Source: Emiliania huxleyi CCMP1516 (Eukaryota > Haptophyta > Isochrysidales > Noelaerhabdaceae). Taken from it: a stretch of 64,000 nt of DNA. This document shows, one piece after another, positions 30,595 through 40,274 of this stretch. Each line of letters begins with the position of its first letter. Position 1 is the first letter of the stretch. A model generated the notes under the pieces. The model saw only the letters and a list, made by a program, of their open reading frames with translations, searched no databases and was not told where the DNA came from. The position numbers and the translations under genes were made by a program. The stretch is from the NCBI RefSeq assembly GCF_000372725.1, contig NW_005199926.1, positions 805,393 through 869,392 of the forward strand, written 5' to 3'.

Positions 30595-30607
30595 TACGGA
30601 CCTTGCA

Positions 30608-31018
30608 GAAAACCTTTTCCTTCTAAGCAGGGCTACACAATGACCCTATAGTGTGGGGGTGTTTCTGGCGAGTTGTGATGAGTAGGATTAGACTAGCCAA
30701 TGGTATTTTGAAGTTCATATATGAAAATACCAACTTGCCTATGTGCACGTCTCCGCGGCGGCGGCCCGGAGGCGGCCCGGCGGAGCGGTCAGAGCAGCAC
30801 TGCGCCGGCCGGCGATCGACTCTCGACTATACCACGGGCTCTATTGAATGGCCTCAAGGTGCTCTCTAGGGCTGCCCTATTCCGCTCGCCCGGCTACGTC
30901 GCTGAGCTTCGAAGGAAAAGGTTTCGCTCGGCACGGCGTCGGAGAGCAAACTTCGGCGTTCGTCGTATAGTGGAAGCTGGACGCACGTAGGCAAGTGGCC
31001 CATGACCAGGCGGGCTGC
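30608..31018. other. Intergenic region
   Basis: No supported gene. aagttcatatatgaa and gaaaatacc / gtatttt form a short inverted repeat near 30700-30735. Confidence 0.4.
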
Positions 31019-31447
31019 TCATAATCTGGGCCGTCGGCGCTCGCTCTCGCGCTCTTCATAACGGCTTTGCCCCCTCCCTCCCGCGCCGACGTTGGGCAGC
31101 CTGACCACGACAACGCCAGTGCCGCTGGCCTGCAACTCGAGGCGCCTTTGAATGAGCACGAGCCGGTGCGCGGCGGCGGCGCGGGTGATGCAGCCCAAGG
31201 TGACGGCGACGGCGGAGGGGGCGGCGGCGGCGGCGGAGGAGGCGGCAGCGGCGGCGATGGCCGCGGGGTCGGCCCGCCCGCCTTTGCTGCTGGTGCTGTG
31301 GGCATCATCACAGCTCAGCGGCGGTGTGCGACCAGGGCCAGTGGTAGACTTTCGACGCGGTGAGGCTGCTCTCTGAGCGATGACACTAGCAGGAGCATCA
31401 TGTGTGTCATCGGAGTCACTTGTATTACGATACCACCACGCCGCCAC
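31019..31447 (-). CDS. Uncertain Ala-rich ORF
   Basis: 142 aa on the minus strand. The N-terminal half (DSDDTHDAPASVIAQRAA) and the C-terminal part (HRLVLIQRRLELQASGTGVV) look protein-like around an Ala-rich stretch coded by (GGC)n-type sequence. The plus strand is open too. No family recognised. Confidence 0.25.
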   Translation of the reverse strand: MAAWWYRNTSDSDDTHDAPASVIAQRAASPRRKSTTGPGRTPPLSCDDAHSTSSKGGRADPAAIAAAAASSAAAAAPSAVAVTLGCITRAAAAHRLVLIQRRLELQASGTGVVVVRLPNVGAGGRGQSRYEERESERRRPRL

Positions 31448-31700
31448 GCTCGCAAGGGCCGCCTAAGCGCCTAAGCACCCTAAGCACCCCCCGCTTAGGC
31501 CGCTTAGGCGCTTAGGCGAGTGACGGCCGGCTGCCAGGGGCCTGGCGTGCCTCCGCCGTGGGCTGAGCACCCGGGAGAGCCACTCTGCAAGTGGCGTGCG
31601 AGCGTGTAGCCTTGAGCGTGCAGTCGGCCCTTTTCCGCGACGTAACGAATTTTTATTCATCCGGAGGGCTGGCCGGAGCCGTGGGCAGGATCTCCACTAC
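31448..31700. other. Gap with cttaggc repeats
   Basis: 31460-31525 is an array of cctaagc/gcttagg units, partly palindromic (ccgcttaggcgcttaggcg). Confidence 0.6.
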
Positions 31701-32765
31701 CTACCGGGCGGTCACTCCAGCCCCCAGCAGGAGCGACTGTGGGGAGAGGAAGCTCGAGAAGTGGTCACCTGGTCGCAACTCTTTGTCGTAAATGTACTCG
31801 CCCTTGTCGTTGTGAAGAGAAGGCAGGAATGCCTTTTGGAGGATCTCGCGCGTCTCGCGAATGTACACCGCACCCTTGCTGAACCAGCAGTCGTCGCCGA
31901 CAAACCGAAGCACCAGCGTGTGTCGTTCCGGGCACGAAGCTGACACGGGAGCCGAGCCGTGGATCGTGCCGGGGTGCACGACGACGACGTCCCCGGGCTC
32001 GAGATCCCAAGCGCAGTACTCCCAGTGCGCGCGCTCGTCCTCGGTCATCGGCATGACCGGCTGCACAGACTCGGGGACCATTGGCTCATCGGGGTCCATG
32101 CCGAAGATGGTCCCCGGCGCGAGCTGGTACACTGGACCTCTGTGCGATCCCTTCACAACCTGCAGGCAGTTTTCCTTTGGGATCGGCTGGAAGCAGATCC
32201 AAAAGAGACCGACGTGCAGCCCACGAAAAGGGACAGCCAGCGAGTCCTGGTGAAAGGGCGTGTCGCTCCGCTCCGCTGAGCGGCCGTTGTCCGAGTCGCC
32301 ATGCCGCTTCCACCAGAGCTCGTGGTCGAAGAACCACACGCTCTCGGATCCCCACAGCTCGGCCAAGGTGGACGCGAACGGAACCTCGTTCACCATGTCC
32401 AGCACGGCCTCGTCATCGGTCCGATGGCCGATGGCCGGGTTGTACAGGGTGCCGTCGGGGTACTTGACCTGAGCGCCCCTGCGGACGGGCTGGTTGAGAG
32501 CGTCGTCGTACACCTTGCGGCACTTTTCAAGCAGCGAAGGGCTGAGGAAACCCCGCAGCACGACTGCGCCATTCTGCTGGAACTCCTCGGCAAGCGCGGT
32601 TGCCTGTGAGTGCCCTGCACGCAAGCGCAGCGCTGCCGTGAGCGGCGCTGAGGATATGAGGCTGAACGACACGAGCGGAGCCCCCAGACCCAGCATTGCG
32701 GTTAGCCCGGCAGCTGAGCTTCCCAGGCAGCTGCCTTGAGCTTCCCAGGCAGCTGTGCTTGGCAA
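31701..32765 (-). CDS. Phytanoyl-CoA dioxygenase (PhyH) family protein
   Basis: Intronless, 354 aa. A 45-residue hydrophobic/small-residue leader may be a targeting peptide. The Fe(II)/2-oxoglutarate oxygenase core is clear: FQQNGAVVLRGFLSP at the N-terminus, TPFHQDS with the HxD iron ligands (about residue 173), GLFWICFQPIPKENC, GSHRGPVY, and HPGTIHGSAP with the distal His followed by the 2-oxoglutarate-binding Arg (LRF). Such enzymes hydroxylate CoA esters or other small molecules; substrate unknown. Neighbours give no clue. Confidence 0.85.
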   Translation of the reverse strand: MPSTAAWEAQGSCLGSSAAGLTAMLGLGAPLVSFSLISSAPLTAALRLRAGHSQATALAEEFQQNGAVVLRGFLSPSLLEKCRKVYDDALNQPVRRGAQVKYPDGTLYNPAIGHRTDDEAVLDMVNEVPFASTLAELWGSESVWFFDHELWWKRHGDSDNGRSAERSDTPFHQDSLAVPFRGLHVGLFWICFQPIPKENCLQVVKGSHRGPVYQLAPGTIFGMDPDEPMVPESVQPVMPMTEDERAHWEYCAWDLEPGDVVVVHPGTIHGSAPVSASCPERHTLVLRFVGDDCWFSKGAVYIRETREILQKAFLPSLHNDKGEYIYDKELRPGDHFSSFLSPQSLLLGAGVTAR

Positions 32766-32850
32766 AGCCTGCTAGCTGGGCACAGAAATCCGCGGATGCC
32801 TTCACAAAAGAATTTGGAAAAATTGCGTTTGCTACGTTTTGAGCTTTTCT

Positions 32851-33066
32851 CTTGCAGATTACTACGCGCGGGTCAAATTGTCTTGCTGATTACTACACAC
32901 CACACAATCCACCTTGCAGATTACTACACATCACACAATCCACCTTGCAGATTACTACACATCACACAATCCACCTTGCAGATTACTACACATCACACAA
33001 TCCACCTTCCTTGCAGATTACTACACATCACACAATCCACCTTCCTTGCAGATTACTACACACCAC
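32851..33066 (+). repeat. Tandem repeat, 31-35 bp unit, about 7 copies
   Basis: Unit cttgcagattactacacatc plus acacaatccac; copies start at 32851, 32883, 32913, 32944, 32975, 33010 and 33045. The last two have an extra ttcc. Each unit includes a ttgcag that resembles a 3' splice site. Confidence 0.9.
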
Positions 33067-33480
33067 AGGCGTGGAGATACGAGGGTCGCCCCGCAGTGAA
33101 ACCACCCCCTTCCCAACCGTCTCAGGGACGGACGCATTTGCCCCCTTTCAAAGGCGGTTTCGAAGTTGATGAGACCTCGTCCCCCCGAAACAATGAAAAG
33201 CGTAAAAAGAGGCGCGGAACAGGCCGGAACCGCCGCTTGCACGTGGGTCCCACAAATGGCAGCGCTCCAGACGCGCTCTGGTAGCTGCCAATGAAGCTGC
33301 AGCCCATCGCGCGCGTGCCGGACGGCCTCTGCACCTCTACTGCAGTGCTTCCTGCACCGAGCGACGCGTCAAATCTTTGTTGCTGCCCATGACCGCCGGC
33401 GGCTCCGAGCTCGGGCGAGCGAGCCCTGGCTGAGCTGAGCCACTGCGGTCGCAATTGCAGCGCTGCGGTCGGTGCAGAGT

Positions 33481-33514
33481 GGCCGTGCGCGTACGGCGTC
33501 GTACGCGCACGGCC
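33481..33514. repeat. Perfect 14-bp-arm hairpin
   Basis: ggccgtgcgcgtac, then a 6-base loop ggcgtc, then gtacgcgcacggcc. Confidence 0.9.
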
Positions 33515-34050
33515 GCTCTGCCTCAGTGGCGTGCGGCTTGGGCCAACTGAAGGTCGCTCTCCGACCTGATCTACTAGGCCCTGGATGTGAGGCTGCCGAC
33601 TGCACTCCAAGTACTAACAACATACACAACACTAAAAGAACAAGAATTGGCTGCACGGGACTGGGGGACTGGCGCGCACTGGAATTTCCTTGCTTACCTT
33701 TTTTTTTCCAGTGTATGCACATGTAGCTCTTACGAACACTCATAAGGTGGACTGCTGGCGGGGTTTGTTTGCGATGAATGAGGAGCGTAACGCCGTTAGT
33801 TAGGGAGCGACACCGAACGACGAAGGGTTTCTCGGGGTTAGTGTACCAACCACTAACCGCCGAAGCGCAAGAGAACTGCGACGGCTCGGTCTCATATTTT
33901 TGTGTTTAGAAACTCGGGGGCACTTCAGGGGAGGTGGAGGGGGCAAGAAATTGTGCCGCCCCTACCGAACTACTTCCTGCACCGAAAAAGGACGGCCGAT
34001 CTGATTGTGTGGCGATGTGGACACTCGACCCGGTGCACTAGAGCACCAGA

Positions 34051-34818
34051 ATGGCGGAGAGGGAGGCGGCTGCCTCCTCATCATCTGGCGAGGTGATTGC
34101 AGAGTCCTCATCAAACGTTGCTGCGGTCGTCGACCTGTCCAGGGCCTCGACCGCCTCGACCGTTGACTTGGCACGCAGCCCCAGCCGCCGCGAGGAGCAC
34201 TTGGAGTGCCCAGTCTGCACGCGCGTGGAGCTGGGTGTGCATCATCAGTGCAGAGAGGGCCACGTCTTCTGCGCCGAATGCGACGGCCAGCTGCCCTCGC
34301 GCGTATGCCCGGTCTGCCGTGTGCCGCTTGGCGAGCTGCGGAAGGCGATCCGCAGCCGAGAAAGGGAGCAGCACATTGCGGCGCTGCCGGCCGAGTGTGC
34401 GCACTGCTCCAGCCCGCTGACACGCAGCGAGCTCGAGGATCACGCCCGAATCTGCCCTCGCCGCCCACGCTCCTGCAGCGGCGCAGAGGCGGGCTGCTCG
34501 TGGGTGGGCGTGCTCTCGGAGCTAGAGGAGCACGAGCTGAACTGCTTAGTTGCGCTGCGCGTGAAGAACGAACGCCTGCGTGTGCGCTCGGAGACGGATC
34601 GCGCGGAGAACTCACGCCTGCGTGCGCGGGTGGTTGCGCTGGAGGATGGCGAGCGGCGGCTGCGGCAGCGCACGGGTCGAGGGCCCTATGACGGTGACGA
34701 CGGGCAACAGGGAGAGGAGATGACCCTGGCAGAGGTGGGCTGGTTCGCGCTTGGCAACGTGCTCAACACTTTGTACTTTTTATGTCTGCTCCGGAGCGTG
34801 CGCTTGGTTCTGCAGTGA
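34051..34818 (+). CDS. SIAH/TRAF-like RING-finger protein with C-terminal membrane segment
   Basis: Intronless, 255 aa. Residues about 53-95 hold a RING: CPVCTRVELGVHHQCREGHV followed by FCAEC and CPVCR. Residues about 114-165 carry paired Cys/His knuckles (CAHCSSPLTRSELEDHARIC, CSWVGVLSELEEHELNC), as in SIAH or TRAF zinc fingers. A short coiled coil (LRVKNERLRVRSETDRAENS) leads to a C-terminal hydrophobic segment (WFALGNVLNTLYFLCLLRSV). This makes a tail-anchored E3 ubiquitin ligase likely. Substrates unknown. Confidence 0.75.
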   Translation: MAEREAAASSSSGEVIAESSSNVAAVVDLSRASTASTVDLARSPSRREEHLECPVCTRVELGVHHQCREGHVFCAECDGQLPSRVCPVCRVPLGELRKAIRSREREQHIAALPAECAHCSSPLTRSELEDHARICPRRPRSCSGAEAGCSWVGVLSELEEHELNCLVALRVKNERLRVRSETDRAENSRLRARVVALEDGERRLRQRTGRGPYDGDDGQQGEEMTLAEVGWFALGNVLNTLYFLCLLRSVRLVLQ

Positions 34819-35252
34819 TAGCTGCTTTGGTGCTCATAATGGCGTGGAGGTGTGCGTGTAGCAGGCTGCCGGGCCAAGGACGAGAGCGCCGAGTGTTGGC
34901 AGCCTCTGGCTGTGCGAGTGACGCCGAAGGTGACTGCGTCCACCTCGCTCAACCGACTGACGAGGCGCCAGGAAGCATGAAGCTGGATCGCCTCTTGCGG
35001 ATTGGGCATCGGCTGCGGCGGCGGTGTCGGTCTTCATCGTTCATGGATCATGGTGCATGCCCGCGGCGCCGCAAACCTGTGTTGGAAGACAAGTGGTTGG
35101 TCGAAGTACTTGTGGTTGTGAACGCGTCAAATATTAGCTGAGGTGTCGTCACGCAAGTTTTGTCGGTACACGCATGCCAACAACAACAAAAATCTCGCAT
35201 GCCCAAAAAAGCGCTGACAACTCTCCTCTAGCCTGTGGCCGTCTCCCGTTTT
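34819..35252. other. Intergenic region
   Basis: No supported gene; ends at the left inverted repeat of the element at 35253. Confidence 0.4.
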
Positions 35253-35664
35253 GATCTCTCGGTCAGTGGGCGCCCGCCCGCCGGCTCTGAGGGGGTCGGC
35301 CCCCCTAGTCTGAAAACAAAAACAAGCTCGAAAACAGCCAAAATCAGCCTGCGAGAGAGGCACTGCGCGCCGCTGACCTCATCTGGGGATGTGTGCCGAC
35401 AGCGACACCAATACTGATCTACTAAAACCTGGAAGAGCCCCCCCCTTCCTTGTTCAAGCCGACCCTAATAAGCGCCATCTTTCCTGCTTACACCTGATGC
35501 TGCTTCCCCGCGCCGCCTCCTTGGCCCCCTTGGGCGTATTTTCTACTCCCAGTGGGGGGCCTGGGCCCCCCGGCCCCCTCTTCGGTTTTCTGTTTTCTGT
35601 TTTTTCAACACGCCCGCCCGCCCGCCACCCCGAGGCGGCTCGGCCCCCCACTGACCGAGAGATC
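35253..35664. mobile_element. MITE-like element, 412 bp, 18-bp terminal inverted repeats
   Basis: gatctctcggtcagtggg at 35253-35270 is matched by its perfect complement at 35647-35664. Subterminal regions are also roughly complementary (cgcccgcccgcc, poly-C/G, gaaaacaaaaac against gttttctgttttc). No coding region inside, so it would be non-autonomous. No clear target-site duplication seen. Confidence 0.65.
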
Positions 35665-35807
35665 GCCCCCCCACTGCCCCTCTCTAGGGAGGTCCCTTCT
35701 GGTGCATCGACTAGGCCACACCTGGGCCGTAGCCGGTGCTGGCTGGGTGAGTGTTAGTGCCCGTGCGCACCATCTGCATCTCAGAAATAAGAAAGATTTA
35801 ACCGACA

Positions 35808-35850
35808 CCGCAAGGGAGGGATGGGAGGACGGCACGCCGCCACCACACAG
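35808..35850 (-). mobile_element. Retroposon family fragment, reverse orientation
   Basis: aagggagggatgggaggacg, then gcacgccgccaccacacagg, is the reverse complement of the family core. It runs directly into the GAGAGG satellite. Confidence 0.75.
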
Positions 35851-36412
35851 GGAGAGGGAGAGGGAGAGGGAGAGGGAGAGGGAGAGGGAGAGTAGAGAGA
35901 GTAAGAGGGAGAGGAGAGAGGGAGAGGAGAGGGAGAGTGATAGGGAGAGTAAGAGGGAGAGGAGAGAGGGAGAGGAGAGGGAGAGTGATAGGGAGAGTAA
36001 GAGGGAGAGGGAGAGTAAGAGGGAGAGAGGAGAGTGAGAGGGAGAGTGAGAGGAGAGAGGGTAAGAGGTAGAGTAAGAGGGAGAGAGGAGAGGGAGAGGG
36101 AGAGGGGGAGGGAGTAAGAGGGAGAGGAGAGAGTTAGAGGGAGAGGAGAGAGGGAGAGGAGAGAGGGAAAGGGAGAGTTATAGTGAGAGGGAGAGGGAGA
36201 GGGAGAGGGAGAGGAGAGAGAGAGAGAGCAGAGGGAGAGGGAGAGGAGAGGAAGAGGAAGAGGGAGAGGGAGAGGGAGAGGGAGAGTAAGAGGAAGAGGG
36301 AGAGGGAGAGTAAGAGGGAGAGAAAGAGGGAGAGTGAGAATAGAGAGAGTGAGATGGAGAGGGAGAGTAAGAGGGAGAGTGAGAGTGAGAGGGAGAGGGA
36401 GAGGGAGAGCTC
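35850..36412. repeat. (GAGAGG)n purine satellite
   Basis: About 560 bp of gagagg with gagtaa and gagaga variants; the plus strand is almost pure purine. Confidence 0.95.
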
Positions 36413-36638
36413 GCCCTCCATGCGGCGCACCATTGGGGGCGCTGCGGACTATTAGGCCTCGTCGCACATCGCGCGCATTCTGGATTGTCTTATTTATCTG
36501 AGGTTAAAATATCCATTTGAAAATGCTTGCCACATCTCGGGGATGGCGACGCCAATTCAGCCATCCTGAGATGCAGCGCCCTCCGGCCAGCATCTCAGGA
36601 TGTAATGGCTCAATCAGGGATGTCGTGGACATCTTTGG

Positions 36639-36745
36639 TTGCCTCAGGCATCCCAAGATGCATGAAGCAATTCAGGATGCGCGAAGCAATTCAGGATGCG
36701 CGCGCATCCTGAATTGCTTCATGCATCTTGGGATGCTCGAGGCAA
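36639..36745. repeat. Long hairpin with about 44-bp arms
   Basis: Left arm ttgcctcaggcatcccaaga continuing to aattcaggatgcgcg; right arm cgcgcatcctgaattgc continuing to ggatgctcgaggcaa. Arms differ only by an ag/ga swap; the loop repeats part of the arm (aagcaattcaggatg). Weaker complementary segments extend to about 36525 and 36810. Confidence 0.85.
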
Positions 36746-37474
36746 TCGAAATTAGAATGGAAATCGTATCGGGCAATTTCAGATGCCTCAGCATCTCAAA
36801 TTGCGGGTTCCCCGCCCCTGACGAGGGGAGGCTGGGGAGGGGGGGGTCCACTCTGTCTCTGAAGACAGCCGACCGCGGAGGGGTTTTGCGTTTTGTCCCA
36901 CAGGGTTTTACCCTCCGCGTGAGGATCGGCGCGGCGAGGGGGTAGGTTCGAATTCGCCGCGCAACATTTCACCCCCACGGGACCCCGCCATCCCCCCCTC
37001 CATGGTCCCACCACCTAGAACCCCAACCTTGCCGGCTTCGCACCCCCTCCTTGCGCAGTGTCCCCCGCTATGTGTCGCCGTCTTCGGGCACGCAATCCTG
37101 TGCAGTCAGGGCAAGTGAGTGCGAAGTGGGGGCGAGGCGCAGTCCCATCTCTCCTGGGTACGGGTGGGTTCTGTCCCTAGTCTCGGTCGGAGGGGGGCTT
37201 GAAGGTAAGAATATTTTATCTTCCTCTCTCTCTTCGCAGCCTCTCTCGCTGCAACCTTCAAGCCACCTCGCGGTCCTCCCTTTCGTTTGTCATAAATAAA
37301 TAAATACAACGGACATCCCAAGCTAGGGCTGGGTCGAGGACAGACACGTCCCCACCTTTGCAGGATTTTGCAAAAGCGAGGGGGGAGGGCGCATCGCCGC
37401 GCGGAGAGGGCTGGGCATCATTCCTCTTTCCCGCGTGCTTCTGTAATTTTTTGCTTCGCATTGTGCCACGTCCC
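36746..37474. other. Intergenic region upstream of the SET gene
   Basis: Contains a reverse fragment of the retroposon family head (cgctgcaaccttcaagccac near 37248, followed by cataaataaataaatac). ggttcgaattcg near 36946 resembles a tRNA B box but no cloverleaf can be drawn. Confidence 0.5.
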
Positions 37475-38326
37475 ATGTCGGCTCCGGCTCCTGGCCAGGG
37501 CGGCGCCGCTGTTCCCTCCTCGCGCGACTCGACGGGGTTCGAGGTGCCGTACGAGCTCCGCACGTCCGCCATCGCAGGCATCGGCGTCTTCGCCACCACG
37601 CCGCTCGCGCGTGGCACGCTCCTCTGGCGTGCCGACTCACGGAGCCAGGTCGTGCACACCGAGGCGACGCTGCGGGAGAGGCTGGCGAGCCTGTCGTCAA
37701 CCGAGGCGATCGAGTTGCTCGAGCACGTCTACTGCTGGGAGGGCGAGGCGCGCGGCGCGCACATGCCCTCTCTTGTGCTGTGCTCGCCTTTGCGCACGGT
37801 CATTTGGCTAGGCAGCCGCCGACAAGAGCTTGAGTGACGTGTTTGCGCGCACGCGCAGGTGCTCGAGGTGGTTGGCGACGGCAAGTACTGGAACCACTCG
37901 CGCACGCGGCAAAACACGGGCAGCGGCGGTAGATCGGGCGAGGAGTGCTGCCGCCGGCTCTCCTCACGTGCCCGCGCCTGAGAACAGGCAACCACCCCGA
38001 CGGCGATGGCGAGGGGCGTGGGGATGGCGTGTCGTCGTACGCGCTGAGGGACATCGAGGCCGGCGAGGAGCTGCTCGATGACTACGCCTTGTGCGCTCGC
38101 CCCAGCCAAGCCAGAAGAGATCCCACACACGACACAAAACTTGTGACCAAACACTATCCATCCATGATTTGATATGCGCTCGGAGGCGACCCGCGCCGCC
38201 TGCCGACGCGCATCTGCCCGTCCCGCGCCGCGCAGGTACCCCTCCATCCCATGGTTCGAGGCACTGTGCGAGGCGCACGGCGCGCAGTCGTGCACGAGCG
38301 TGGGCAAGCGCTTCATAGCCTTGTGA
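37475..38326 (+). CDS. SET-domain protein, 4 exons
   Basis: Exons 37475-37774, 37859-37928, 37988-38090 and 38236-38326 join in exact phase to 187 aa; all introns are GT-AG and 59-145 bp. Motifs in order: FEVPYELRTSAIAGIGVFAT (SET start), VLEVVGDGKYWNHSRTRQN (the NHS motif of the cofactor site), YALRDIEAGEELLDDYAL (catalytic Tyr region), then YPSIPWFEALCEAHGAQSC. The small size and missing post-SET zinc cluster resemble the plant/algal stand-alone SET proteins, which may methylate histones or other proteins. ATG at 37475 is preceded in frame only by low-complexity sequence. Confidence 0.8.
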
Positions 38327-38471
38327 GGGAAAACCGGGGCGGAAAACCGGAGGTGATATGCTGCCGCACATCCATCCCGACACCCGAGCGTGAGCGTACG
38401 GCACCCAAAAACGAAGAGCTACATACACTAAAAAAAGTAATAAGAGCCGCAGAAAAAAGCGCGCGAGAAAC
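38327..38471. other. Short intergenic stretch
   Basis: Contains gaagagctacatacact, similar to ataagagctacatacact at 28202. Confidence 0.4.
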
Positions 38472-39818
38472 TTGCAATCCTGCGCCATGGTTCTCTGCAG
38501 GCAGGCGGTGGGCGAGCAGCTCGGCGGGACGGTGCACTGGTGGGTCGGCTGGTTTCCAAGCAAGGCGGCGTGTGACGAGGCTACGCACATGTATCACGGC
38601 GATTGTCACAAAGTGCTCTGGACGGGCAACGATGCAGGCTGGTCACCGGGCATGGCCGTGGATTTGATTTGGGACGGCATACGTCATGCGTACGACCCGC
38701 GCGCAAGGGATGAGTGCAACGACGCGTATCGCAGTGCTGGGTGGAGCCACTGCGAGTTTGTGTTTGAGTGGGTCGAGGGAGATCGTTGGATTGGTTCCGA
38801 CCCTGTCTTCACCACGCCTGCCTTCGAGTCGCAAGACGATTGCGCCCTCTGGCACAACTCTCACCTCGCTGGCTTCGACGCCCTGTGCGGCATAGAACCC
38901 GGCAAGTTCTGCCCATCGCCGTCTCTTTCGAAGGGGTGGACGGCTGAAAAGTCGATAACTTTCCCCGGCTCGTTGCGCGACTGCATGGTCCAATGCGAGA
39001 GCATGGAAGACTGCGCCGCCTTCAGCTATACCACTGGCGCCGCATCAAACTTTTGCGCGCCATGCGTGACTAAGGACCGATCGGCGCTCCTCGATTGGAT
39101 GGTCGGGAGCGCTCAGACTAGTCACTACGTCATGTGCGTGCCGCCCCCACCGTCGCCCCCGCCCCCACCGTCGCCGCCACCACCGGCATCACCGTTGCCG
39201 CCGCCCCCACCGTCGTCCCCGCCCCCGCCGTCGCCGCCGTCCCCATGGCCGTCGCCCCCGCCTCCATCACCGCCCCCGACCCCATCGCCGCCCCCGCCTC
39301 CATCGACGGCGCCGCCGAGTCCTCGCCAGATTGCCGCGAGCGAGATGTCGCCTCGCTGCTCCGACTCTCCGCCCGGCTGGACGAGCAGCTCCGGCTTCGA
39401 CTGCGGCAGCTACGCTCGATACGCCTTGTGCACAAAGAATGGATTCTACGGACGGCTCTGGAGTACCTCGTGGGGCACATTCGCAGACTGGGCAGTGGGG
39501 GGGGTCGACTCGCGTCAAGCGTGCTGTGCATGCGGAGGAGGCGAATGGTCCACACGGGCTTCGGCGGCCCCGCCGCCAGCTCCGCCGCCGCCACCGTCAC
39601 TATCGCCACCTCCCCGCCTCTGCGAGGTTGTCGAGCAGGGCACGTTCCTTAACGATGGACCGCGGCCACGCAACTGCGATATGGCCGAAGCCGGGAGCTG
39701 CCTCACTTCTTATGTGCGACAAACCTGGCTGAACCCTGACCTCCTCATGCGCTGCATCTCTTTTCGCAGCCGCTGCGTGCCTTCCCAGGCCTGGATTGCT
39801 TGTCCTCTTTATGAATGA
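38472..39818 (+). CDS. Extracellular Pro-rich (pherophorin/extensin-like) protein with Cys-rich domains
   Basis: 448 aa in one exon. The first 215 residues are Cys-, Trp- and Asp-rich (WVGWFPSKAACDEATHMYHG, CMVQCESMEDCAAFSYTTGA, the latter like a PAN/Apple module). Then comes a (SPPPP)n stretch (about residues 222-285), typical of hydroxyproline-rich wall proteins. After it another Cys module (CSDSPPGWTSSSGFDCGSYA) and a second short Pro run precede a C-terminal Cys domain. This layout suggests a secreted or scale/wall glycoprotein. No signal peptide is seen after the listed start; an upstream exon may carry it. Confidence 0.6.
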   Translation: MQSCAMVLCRQAVGEQLGGTVHWWVGWFPSKAACDEATHMYHGDCHKVLWTGNDAGWSPGMAVDLIWDGIRHAYDPRARDECNDAYRSAGWSHCEFVFEWVEGDRWIGSDPVFTTPAFESQDDCALWHNSHLAGFDALCGIEPGKFCPSPSLSKGWTAEKSITFPGSLRDCMVQCESMEDCAAFSYTTGAASNFCAPCVTKDRSALLDWMVGSAQTSHYVMCVPPPPSPPPPPSPPPPASPLPPPPPSSPPPPSPPSPWPSPPPPSPPPTPSPPPPPSTAPPSPRQIAASEMSPRCSDSPPGWTSSSGFDCGSYARYALCTKNGFYGRLWSTSWGTFADWAVGGVDSRQACCACGGGEWSTRASAAPPPAPPPPPSLSPPPRLCEVVEQGTFLNDGPRPRNCDMAEAGSCLTSYVRQTWLNPDLLMRCISFRSRCVPSQAWIACPLYE

Positions 39819-40004
39819 GCGGTGCAATCCGCATATCACGCAATGTCCACTGCCCGCAGCATTAAGCATACAAACGGCACACTCTGAGCGCCGTTTGCGC
39901 TTGCGCTTGTTGAATAACTTCATAAATTCAAACATCAATCAAGAAAGAATTCTTAATACAAGCCTCTCTCACAGATCAAGAAAGAAAAGCGAGGCTCCTC
40001 CGAG

Positions 40005-40172
<168 letters not shown>

Positions 40173-40274
40173 CGGCTATAGAGACATGTCCCCTCGATTC
40201 GACAACATACAAAAACTCATCCTCACAAGCATCGATGGTCACACACTCGCAGAATCAAGAGGCTCCTGGCACCT

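Larger units (their letters stand above)
32766..34050. other. Intergenic region with tandem and inverted repeats
   Basis: Contains the 31-35 bp tandem array (32851-33066), an inverted dispersed-repeat fragment (33576-33612), a hairpin (33481-33514) and, from 33700, the presumed promoter region of the RING gene. A minus-strand ORF across 33122-33610 overlaps these repeats and is not supported. Confidence 0.5.

Noticed and set aside
35781-36467. Ser/Pro/Leu repeat protein on the minus strand
   Set aside because: Translation of the (GAGAGG)n satellite.
36935-36965. tRNA gene
   Set aside because: ggttcgaattc looks like a B box, but no A box, anticodon arm or acceptor pairing can be drawn.
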